Assembly: GCA_002499545.1 (NCBI GenBank)
Contig: DAME01000004.1
Coordinates: 1 to 64,000 of the forward strand
DNA: 64,000 bases
Direction of reading: 5' to 3'
Origin: Euryarchaeota archaeon UBA88
GTDB lineage: Archaea; Thermoplasmatota; Poseidoniia; Poseidoniales; Poseidoniaceae
The position numbers and the translations under genes are program-made. The notes beneath the pieces are model-generated. The model made no database searches. It saw only the letters and a program-made list of their open reading frames with translations, and was not told the DNA's origin. Of the stretch, positions 1 through 7,800 are shown in pieces (position 1 is the stretch's first letter; each line of letters begins with the position of its first letter).

Positions 1-150
1 TCTAATTCATGCCAATTCGGCTTCCACAGAAAACCGCCTCCTCAGGGACGGTTCTCCTCTGCCCTTCCCCCGGCACATGGCGTGCTAGGGTGCTTAAGCA
101 ACCCCCCGACTTACAACCCGTATATCAACGAATCGGTTAGAGCGCAGGAG
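1..150 (-). ncRNA. Candidate structured ncRNA, truncated by the window edge; family not identified
   Basis: No convincing reading frame covers this stretch. It is far more GC-rich than the AT-rich spacer beside it. Read on the minus strand it can fold into several hairpins: GGGU-U-GCUUAAGC-ACCC around 84-104, GCAC-GCCAU-GUGC around 74-87 and a stem pairing AACCG with CGGUU around 34-53. A TATA-like TTTTTATC lies at about 170-178 on the same strand, which would place a start near 145-150 and let the RNA run past base 1. Stable archaeal RNAs such as SRP or RNase P RNA are possible, but I could not find their diagnostic cores (the SRP GGUCAGG/GGAA motif or the RNase P GAGGAAAGUCC) in the visible part. 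Confidence 0.3.
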
Positions 151-260
151 AATGAACGACTCCCGATTGATAAAAAGAGGGTATTGCTCTCCATTGCATT
201 AGCGATGTTTTGCGTTCAAATCCATGGTTAAAATTACGAGACTTTTTACAAAATTTCGAG

Positions 261-282
261 GGAAAATTGATCGAATTTTTCC
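261..282 (-). terminator. Imperfect inverted repeat after the zinc-ribbon/TPR gene
   Basis: GGAAAATT and AATTTTTCC flank a short GATCG loop about 20 bases past the stop of the minus-strand gene ending at 303. T-rich runs follow on the minus strand (TTTTGTAAAAAG). This fits a transcript end, but AT-rich spacers produce such repeats by chance. Confidence 0.25.
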
Positions 283-302
283 AAAATCCAGCCGGTAATT
301 AA

Positions 303-1724
303 TCAGGATTGCGACAATTTTTCTAGGTTCGAGCGAATTGTTGCATCTTGGGATTGGGTTCGAAGCAGTGCTAAAGCTTGGCCACTTTCACCAAGACTGA
401 CCAAAGTGGCTGCTTGTAAATTGATGCTTTCCTCGGTTTGAGGGTTCGATTTTGCGAACATTTGGAGGAGGTTTTGTGCTTTTTCAGGCCGACCGCTTAC
501 AAGAAGTGCGTGGGAAAGGTTGAGCAGGACAATCGGATTGGTAGGCGCTGATTTTGCAGCCTCTCTCAAGGCGAGAATCGAGGATTGAAATTGGGTTGCT
601 GCGAGCTGTTGGACGTCAATATCTGCACTCTTTGCCATCACCAGTGCTCGTTGCAAAAGGGCGAGACCGTAGTTGTTGAACACAGCGGTATCGCCGGGCA
701 TTTTAGCAGCCATCTTCTGAAAGGCAATAGCAGCATCTGCCCACGACTCTTTACCGATTGCGTCGAATCCCGCAGACAAGGTTGAGTCCAATTCCGGAAG
801 GCCCGCGAGGTTCACTCCCATCGCCCTAGCAGGATGAAGGTCAAGGGAGATAATTGTCGTCTCTGGATGAAGGTCTGAAGCCTCACTTGTGTGGTTGAAT
901 GGTTCGTTGTGATCATCGGATGAATGAACGACCTCAACCACCGCCTCCTCCATTGAATATATCTGCTCCATATCAATGGGCGATGCATCAATTTTCCACA
1001 TGCCAGGGATTTCTTCAAAGTCACTTGAGGTAACCGGTTCAGGCATAGCGGGTTGAACGACTTCGACAGCCTCAACACGTACGGCAGGGACTTCAAAAGA
1101 AGGTGATTCAACAACCGGTTCAGTGACGATTGGAGGCAACTCAACCATCGGTTCAGGAACATGTTGCAGCGGCTCAACGTAGGTTGGTGTTGCGGTTGGC
1201 ATTGGAGGAAGAGCAACCGGTTCTTCAACAACAGAGACTGGCTCTTGCTGTACCGTAATCGCAGGTTCTGGCGGACTCATCGTTTGTTCAACTGGTGATG
1301 GTTCACTTTCTCGACTCACCAATGGCAAGGCTTCATTCGACTGGTCAAAGGGCATTCCTTGTGAGGAACTCCCAATTCCAAACGGTAGACGAGATACGTG
1401 TGTATTCGATTCTCCGGAAAAACCAAAAGGAAGGGTGCTGCTCTTCGATTCGGATACTTGCTTCTCGATTTCTTCGGGTGTGTCAGACTCAATGCCCTCG
1501 AGTTCCTTCCACGAAGCAACTGCTTCATCAAGGCCTGGAACTTCATTCAAATGGTGCTGGTCATCACCATCACTCAGCGCCAAATCAACCAGTATCTGGC
1601 TGCCGCATGCGGGGCAAGAGGTCCCACCAAGGGAAAGAAGCCCGCATATCTCGCATTCAAACATACACTGCCCCAGTTCAACTAACTGCCTCAAGCACTT
1701 CAATTCAACGCTTCGTCGATTCAC
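303..1724 (-). CDS. Zinc-ribbon and TPR-repeat protein, function unknown
   Basis: A 473-residue soluble protein. A zinc ribbon lies at the N-terminus, CEIC at 24-27 and CPAC at 37-40. A long Pro/Glu/Val-rich, probably disordered linker follows (about 100-290). From about 318 to the end the helical repeats look like TPRs, suggesting a protein-binding scaffold. There is no signal peptide or membrane segment. The frame opens with a GTG overlapping the antiporter stop (GTGA), so translation is probably coupled. An ATG at 1664 would start the protein at MFECEIC and is a serious alternative. The zinc ribbon at the extreme N-terminus and the compositional linker resemble archaeal cytosolic adaptor proteins, but no specific role can be assigned. 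Confidence 0.75.
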   Translation of the reverse strand: MNRRSVELKCLRQLVELGQCMFECEICGLLSLGGTSCPACGSQILVDLALSDGDDQHHLNEVPGLDEAVASWKELEGIESDTPEEIEKQVSESKSSTLPFGFSGESNTHVSRLPFGIGSSSQGMPFDQSNEALPLVSRESEPSPVEQTMSPPEPAITVQQEPVSVVEEPVALPPMPTATPTYVEPLQHVPEPMVELPPIVTEPVVESPSFEVPAVRVEAVEVVQPAMPEPVTSSDFEEIPGMWKIDASPIDMEQIYSMEEAVVEVVHSSDDHNEPFNHTSEASDLHPETTIISLDLHPARAMGVNLAGLPELDSTLSAGFDAIGKESWADAAIAFQKMAAKMPGDTAVFNNYGLALLQRALVMAKSADIDVQQLAATQFQSSILALREAAKSAPTNPIVLLNLSHALLVSGRPEKAQNLLQMFAKSNPQTEESINLQAATLVSLGESGQALALLRTQSQDATIRSNLEKLSQS

Positions 1725-3505
1725 TCTTCAGCATCAGATTGGCCTGGAATGTTACGCACAACGATGTCAACGAGATTGTCAACTGCTTCCATGAATTCTT
1801 CTGCATCATCATCGACAAGTGATTCTGAGAAACTCTTGCCTTTGGAGCGACCTCGTGAAACTTGCCAAACGATGCCAAAGGTAGTCAGACCCATGAGGAC
1901 GAGTTTCCATGTGGTTGCGCCACCGTCAGCACCTACGACATATACAAGCATCATGTAGAACGAAATGATAGCGGTAGTGAGAATCATGATAGGGAACCCA
2001 GCCTTGAAAAATTCGTTGAACGAAATAGGGTATCCCGCTTCTTCCGACATGCCTGCTGTTACGACGTTGGCAGATGCCCCAATGAGCGTCCCATTACCAC
2101 CCAAGCAGGCTCCAAATGCGAGTGCCCAAATCAGTGGGCTGAGGTCAATGTTCAATTCGTAAGCAATCTGCATCACGACGGGGATCATCGTTGCAGTGTA
2201 TGGAATGTTGTCAATGAATGCAGATGCAACAGCCGAAACCCACAAAATAATCAGAATCGCTGCGGCGAGTCGTACAACGTCTCCTTCAGCATCAGAACCA
2301 AACATTTCAATTGCCTTGGTGACATATTCACCAATGAATGAGATCACTCCGAGGTACTGCAATGAATGTACGAGTACAAACAGACCTGCAAAGAACAGAA
2401 GAGTCGACCATTCGACGTGCTCAAGCGGTTTTTCAAGTTCATGTCTATCGGTGGCCAGCAGCATGACCACTGCACCAACCAACGCAATCCATGAGACAGC
2501 AATATGAGTCACTGGATGAAGGAAGAAATTGAGTACCACCAAGATAAGAATAGCACCGCTGACTTTGAGCATGGCAGCATCCTTGATTCCATATTTCGAC
2601 TCAAGCTCTGCGATGTCTCGAACTCGACTACCAGAAAATTCTTCCGCATAGAACCACTTCAAAAACATGAAACTGGGAACGACCGTCATCAAAATACCTG
2701 GAGCCATCTCGATGATGAAGTCGTTGAACGTAACTCCTGAGCTCACCAAGTCAAGGTACCCTTCTTGAACGACCCCTTCCTTGCGCATGGCTGCTTCTTC
2801 AATTGCAGAAGAAGAGAGACCGGAACCAATCATGATGTTGGGAGGGTCACCAATCATGGTTGCCGCACCACCAATATTCGAAAACAAAACTTCCGAGATG
2901 AGGAGAGGAATTGGTTTGAGGTCCAAAACTTTCGCCAATTGAATCGTGACCGGAGTAAGAAGAAGCATCGTTGTAACATTGTCAAGGAAAGCAGAAAGAA
3001 CTGCAGTAACTGAACACAAGATGACCACCAGCGTCCATACAGAACCACCGCTCTGCTTGTAGGCCTGCACTGCAAACCATTCAAATAAACCAGTATGAGA
3101 TAGAATCCCTACCATCACCATCATACCAAGAAGCAGGCCAATGGTTTCCCAATCAATGAGAGTTGTCACTTCACCGAGGGTGAATGACTGTCCCGAATAA
3201 TAGCACAAAGCGAGAATTGCCATTAGACCACCCACCGCCGCTGCAAGCGTGCGGTGGACAACTTCGGTGATAATCAAGGCATAGACACCCAAAAGGATAC
3301 CCAAACCTACCCAGAGCGCCTGAGTGTTGTCAATATCAGAAAAAGGAGAACCGCCAGAAGGAGAACCTGCTGCAATGGAACTTGTCGTGAACATCATTGT
3401 ACCTGTGAAAGCTAAGAGCCCGAGAGCGATGTATTGAGACGAATGTCGTCGTCGACCACCGAGTATCATACCTGCCTTCATGACTGTGCCATCGAAAGTC
3501 ATCAT
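1721..3505 (-). CDS. NhaD/ArsB-family ion transporter (probable Na+/H+ antiporter)
   Basis: A polytopic membrane protein of 594 residues with about 11-12 hydrophobic segments. It carries the two mirrored halves typical of the ArsB/NhaD permease superfamily. The first has FLDNVTT (about 173-179) and GDPPNIMIGS (about 219-228). The second has FIDNIPYTATMIPV (from about 430) and GNGTLIGASANVV (from about 470). The paired Asp-Asn motifs and re-entrant Gly-rich loops are the ion-binding elements of NhaD-type antiporters, so sodium/proton exchange is the likeliest role in a marine cell. Arsenite or organic-anion transport by relatives cannot be excluded. The frame can be read back to a TTG at 3541, overlapping the upstream gene. 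AAGGA lies nine bases ahead of the ATG at 3505, so I start there. The acidic C-terminal tail is cytosolic. Confidence 0.85.
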   Translation of the reverse strand: MMTFDGTVMKAGMILGGRRRHSSQYIALGLLAFTGTMMFTTSSIAAGSPSGGSPFSDIDNTQALWVGLGILLGVYALIITEVVHRTLAAAVGGLMAILALCYYSGQSFTLGEVTTLIDWETIGLLLGMMVMVGILSHTGLFEWFAVQAYKQSGGSVWTLVVILCSVTAVLSAFLDNVTTMLLLTPVTIQLAKVLDLKPIPLLISEVLFSNIGGAATMIGDPPNIMIGSGLSSSAIEEAAMRKEGVVQEGYLDLVSSGVTFNDFIIEMAPGILMTVVPSFMFLKWFYAEEFSGSRVRDIAELESKYGIKDAAMLKVSGAILILVVLNFFLHPVTHIAVSWIALVGAVVMLLATDRHELEKPLEHVEWSTLLFFAGLFVLVHSLQYLGVISFIGEYVTKAIEMFGSDAEGDVVRLAAAILIILWVSAVASAFIDNIPYTATMIPVVMQIAYELNIDLSPLIWALAFGACLGGNGTLIGASANVVTAGMSEEAGYPISFNEFFKAGFPIMILTTAIISFYMMLVYVVGADGGATTWKLVLMGLTTFGIVWQVSRGRSKGKSFSESLVDDDAEEFMEAVDNLVDIVVRNIPGQSDAEE

Positions 3506-3531
3506 TTGAGTATTTCCTTTACAGCGGTTGC

Positions 3532-3798
3532 TCAACGCCAAAGAACTGCGACATTTCCACGGGCGAAAACCAACACTGAATCGCTCGCATCGCTAAGATA
3601 TTCCCACAATTGCTTGACTCCGTCGCGGTCAAAAATTCCGCGATTCACTTTGATTTTAACAACGTTTTTTTTGCGAAGTTGTACGCTGATTTCTTCCACC
3701 AGATTCTCAGTGACTCCCGATTTACCGATACGGATTGTCACGGGAAGGTCTCTCGACATTGCCTCGCGACGAATGCTGTCTGGAACCGCTTTCGACAT
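3532..3798 (-). CDS. yhbY: YhbY/CRS1-type RNA-binding protein
   Basis: A small single-domain protein (88 residues from the ATG at 3798). It matches the CRM/YhbY fold: an N-terminal helix, the GKSGVTENLVEEI turn, and a C-terminal strand VLVFARGNVAVLWR. Bacterial YhbY binds pre-50S ribosomal particles, and archaeal homologues are presumed to act on rRNA or RNase P RNA. A GTG at 3807 overlaps the stop of the Rpp21 gene, but the GGAGG at 3809-3813 is only one base from it and ten bases from the ATG, which favours the ATG. Its position just behind the RNase P protein gene is a recurrent archaeal pairing and supports a role in RNA maturation. Confidence 0.88.
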   Translation of the reverse strand: MSKAVPDSIRREAMSRDLPVTIRIGKSGVTENLVEEISVQLRKKNVVKIKVNRGIFDRDGVKQLWEYLSDASDSVLVFARGNVAVLWR

Positions 3799-3803
3799 TG
3801 GAC

Positions 3804-4202
3804 TCACCCCTCCGAATTTCTTCTGGTTGAAGTAGTTACTTTCTCTTCAGAATCAACACCCTGATTTCGTCGGTGGAACTTTGGCCCTCCTCCGAACCTT
3901 CGCACTGTCGAACATTGTAGGCAAGTGACAATGCGTTGCCCTGCGACAATGCGTACGCGCGTCGTCTCGCCGAAACGGTGGATAACGTAACATTTCCGAC
4001 AAAATAGAAGTCGAACTTGGGCCGGTATACGCAGCCGATGTCGTTGGGAAATTTTGACCAAATGGTGAACGGCTGTTTGACGAATAGAGACATCATACAG
4101 TTCCGAAGATTGTACGATTCGAATGAGACGGTCTTGATTGATGTGCGCAACTCGACGACGGTCGTGTTTGTTGCGAGACCCTCGCTTCCTTCTGCCAGTC
4201 AT
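3804..4202 (-). CDS. rnp4: Ribonuclease P protein component 4 (Rpp21/Rpr2)
   Basis: This 132-residue, very basic protein has the arrangement of archaeal Rpp21. Two N-terminal helices come first, then a zinc ribbon formed by CRKC (68-71) and CLQC (94-97), with conserved RFG and TVRRF segments around it. With Rpp29 it binds the specificity domain of RNase P RNA, which cleaves the 5' leader from pre-tRNA. The tail beyond residue 105 is hydrophilic and probably disordered. It starts at an ATG nine bases after the adk stop and overlaps the GTG of the next frame, so adk, this gene and yhbY probably share a transcript. Confidence 0.87.
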   Translation of the reverse strand: MTGRRKRGSRNKHDRRRVAHINQDRLIRIVQSSELYDVSIRQTAVHHLVKISQRHRLRIPAQVRLLFCRKCYVIHRFGETTRVRIVAGQRIVTCLQCSTVRRFGGGPKFHRRNQGVDSEEKVTTSTRRNSEG

Positions 4203-4211
4203 ACATCTACC

Positions 4212-4841
4212 TCAGTGGCCTAAAGAACGGAGTATATCTGACGTGATTTCATCGATTGCTCGATCTCCGTCGATAGAATGGAAAATTCCTTTCTCACGGT
4301 ACCAATTAGCTAACGGTGATGTTTGTTCATGGTAAGCCGATAAGCGTGACTTTACCGTCGATTCATTATCGTCTGCACGACGTTTCTCTTCCCATGAACC
4401 ACACGGGCATCCGCCTTTCGGCGCTGGATTGAACAAATCATGGTACACATTACCGCACCCAGCACACGAATACCTGCCACAAATACGGTCGACGATACGC
4501 TCATCAGGAACTTCAATTGCGATTACGTGAGATACGGGAGTGATGGAAGAAAGTGCCTCGGCCTGAGGTACTGTACGCGGGAATCCATCGAACATCACGC
4601 CGTTAATTGCGTCTGGTTCTTGAATACGATCACGTATCAGGTCGATGATGACCGTATCTGGAACAAGTTGGCCTGCATCCATGAACTTCTTTGCCGCTAA
4701 CCCGGTCTCAGTGCCCGCCTTCACTGCTGCTCGCAACATGTCACCAGTCGATACTTGCGGTAAACCCGTTGCGCCAAGGATACGCTCTGCTTGAGTTCCT
4801 TTTCCGGCACCTGGAGGGCCAAACAATACAATGCTGCTCAT
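4212..4841 (-). CDS. adk: Adenylate kinase
   Basis: A 209-residue nucleoside monophosphate kinase that interconverts ATP + AMP and 2 ADP. The P-loop FGPPGAGKGTQ is at 7-17, the AMP-binding segment FDGFPRT at 84-90, and the lid arginines RRADDN at 154-159. The lid carries four cysteines (126, 129, 145, 147), in the pattern of zinc-containing adenylate kinases, although the second pair is CPC rather than CxxC. Length and fold match the bacterial-type long adenylate kinase rather than the trimeric archaeal AdkA. The ATG is well defined. It is the first gene of a compact minus-strand group reading into the RNase P protein gene. Confidence 0.95.
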   Translation of the reverse strand: MSSIVLFGPPGAGKGTQAERILGATGLPQVSTGDMLRAAVKAGTETGLAAKKFMDAGQLVPDTVIIDLIRDRIQEPDAINGVMFDGFPRTVPQAEALSSITPVSHVIAIEVPDERIVDRICGRYSCAGCGNVYHDLFNPAPKGGCPCGSWEEKRRADDNESTVKSRLSAYHEQTSPLANWYREKGIFHSIDGDRAIDEITSDILRSLGH

Positions 4842-4881
4842 ACCTATCCCTGAAGGTGACTTGTTTTAGAGATACGCCAGA

Positions 4882-7800
4882 TTACTGGTTGTCAAGCCAT
4901 TGTTGTCCATAGTGTTGCCATTGTTCCATGGTCCAGCCGACCGGAAGACCCGATGGAGGAAGAGGTGGCCCCGATAACACCGGGGCTTGCTTGACTACTG
5001 GAAGCGGTAAGGGTGTCGGTTGTGGGATTGGGGGCAAACTCAGAGGTGGAAGGCGTTTGGCATTCGATGCAGGCGGCATTCCTTGGGGGGGCATTCCAAG
5101 TGGAGGCAAACCAGGGAGCGGCATGGGCGGAAGGCCTGTTGGAACGGCTGCAGGCGCAATCGGCATGTTGAGAGATTGAGCGAGGGCAGCAGCGATTTCG
5201 TCAGATGAGACTTCGCCACCGGCCAGGTCGTCTGCGGCTAAACCAATGTCAAGGGCTTGCTCGCGACGCGTACCCTCTCGATCGGGATTGACAAAGGCAT
5301 CAGGGGCAATTAGCCCCTCACTGTCTTCAACAACTTCACCACGCTTTTTGATTCGAAGAGCAACTACTGAAAGCGAAAGAATCACAAGTGCAAGAAGAGG
5401 AATCGAAAGATACAACGGAAGTGAAGAAAAGAATCCTCCCGAGCCACGAGCTGATTCAACCGTGGTCTCAATGACGATTTGACCGAGAATCACATCCCCT
5501 GAAGTGAGGTTCACCGTGGTATATTGAAGACCTTTTTCGGCATCTTCTGAAGGCGTTACTGAGAGATCTACGATTACACTCTCCCCGACTGCAATCGAAT
5601 CGATTTCAGAGAGAGATGATGAAGCGGTCCACTCCGATGAGATGTTTCCTTCCGCATCGAGAACTTCACTCACCAAACTTCCCATAAGAGGGATGTTACC
5701 GTCGTTACGAATGACGAGGCTTTGAACAGCAGTTTCTCCACGGACAACTTGACTCAACGGCGTAACCAGTGGGTCACCTACAGAAATATTTGCGTATGCA
5801 GAATCCAACACAGCCACATCGATTTGTACAGACGATTGAATCATTCGCCCGTTGTTGAATCCTGACAGAGTCACGACTAATTCGAAGGCAGAGTCTGTTG
5901 AAGGGGCATTGATGGGTGGCAAAAACCCGAGGCGAACTGTTCGTTCCTCCCGCGGCTCGATGTACGTGCTTGGGTTAGCGAATCCAATCGTCCAGCCATC
6001 TGGAGCAAGTCCGTTGCTCCAATTCAGCGAAAGCGCAGCATTACCGGTGTTGGTGACGGTGAACTCACCAAAAGAGAGTTCCGAAGAGATGGTCGTATCG
6101 ACGCGCCCGTTTGAAGGACCCAGTAATTCCATAGCGAGGTCATCTTTGACCACCAATACTGTGGAATTCGTGGTGAATTTCTGTGCGTTGTATTCGGTTC
6201 GAATAACAAAATTATTGCTTTCTCCTTCTTCAGCAACCAGCGGTACACCGAGAATGAATTGCACTGTTCTCACCTCTCCGCCGTCAAGCGAAAGCGTTAC
6301 TTTACGATTGTCGGTTTGATCTTCGTATGAAACTTGAATTGGCCAGTTTGCGTTGGATGGTTGGATACTTACAGTGAGTTCGACAGGCGTGTTGCCCGTG
6401 TTTTCAATCGTGTGATTGAGGTTAACCTGTTGTCCTGAATCAACCATGACATTACGATTCGCAGCAGCTGGCCCAATAGGTCCGATATCATCGTATAAGT
6501 CAGTGTCAAACGATTGTTGTGCCAAAACCAAAACCTCGACAGACTGTGTGAAATTCATTGACGAGTCGGTTGGCGATGTCACCCAACACGTGACCGTGTC
6601 ACTAGAATCAGCAGCAGGAAGACCTCCGGATACTGGAGGGACAAAAATCCGGATATACATCGGTAGAGATTCTTTAATGTTGAGGGGTTCAAATTCTAAG
6701 GTTGAGGAATTGGAAGAACCCAGCATCACTTGCCAGCGATTTTCAGAGGAGCACGACACGGTGTATTGCCCCGGTGAATTACCAATATTCATGACTGAAA
6801 TAACGAAGCCAGTGGATTCCCCTGGAAGGGCCGACAAACCGCTGATACCTGCTGCACCTATGTTCACTGCCGTGACATCAGGAACAACGATGGTGATGCG
6901 TTGAGTGTGGGAAACCGTTGGTTGAGATTGATAGCGCGCAGTGATGTCAACAACGAAGGTACCCGCACGAGCGTACCTCGGCTCTTCAGGGTTCGACAGG
7001 TCCGCATATTCGTTTTCTAATCGTACCGTGAGTTGCTTGAAGTCACCTTCTTCACCTTGTCCTTGAACGACATATGGGCCGGGTTCCGAGACTGTCTTAC
7101 TCCATACATCATCGGGGGCGAGGAGGAAGTCGGGTCGACCGGGCTGTGGCATCTGAACATTGGTAACCGATAGGGTCACGGCTTGTTGGCCAGTCCCCTC
7201 GTGAAGAATGTGAATTGGTATGTCGATTCCCGTTTCATTGAGTACGTCGAACTCGTTCATTGCTGATGCAGCACGATCTTCTGGGGTAACTGGAGCATCT
7301 CCAAGTTCGTCCAATGCGACAACTCTCACACCCAACGCTGTTACTTCAATATCTTGGAGCCAAATGTTGTTGTCAATTCCAGCATTCGCATCATTCATCT
7401 CAGAAACTTGGTCGTTGGTATCGATACTCAGTCGCATCGAGTGTATGCCAGTGGTTGTGAACTGATGCTGAAGAAGCAATGAATCAACAAGACCTGGTTG
7501 GAGACTTGGCCGGTCAACATCGAACAATATTTCGTTTGCAGTTAGGTCTTCTAAGATGACATGGAACGTTCCTGACGGCGATGTTCCTTGATTGACCCAA
7601 CCAATCTGTAGAGAAATAATATCATCTTTCAGAGGCGTGAGTGATGAAGGAACAATGCTTCCATTGTAGGTTGCTAAATCAGTTTGAGCATTTGGGGTGG
7701 CATCAGCGACAACGACAAGAGCAAAGTTTTGCTCTATGCCGCTGCGGTGAAGCACTTTGACCAGCCATTGACCTGTCGAAGTGAGCGTCCCTGGAGCAAC

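Noticed and set aside
130..225. tRNA-like fragments GGTTAGAGCGC and GTTCAAATCC on the plus strand
   Set aside because: The D-stem lacks its complementary partner and the T-stem cannot pair at its second base, so no cloverleaf forms.
812..1231. Second minus-strand frame inside the zinc-ribbon/TPR gene
   Set aside because: It lies within the disordered linker of the real gene, has odd composition and no ribosome site.
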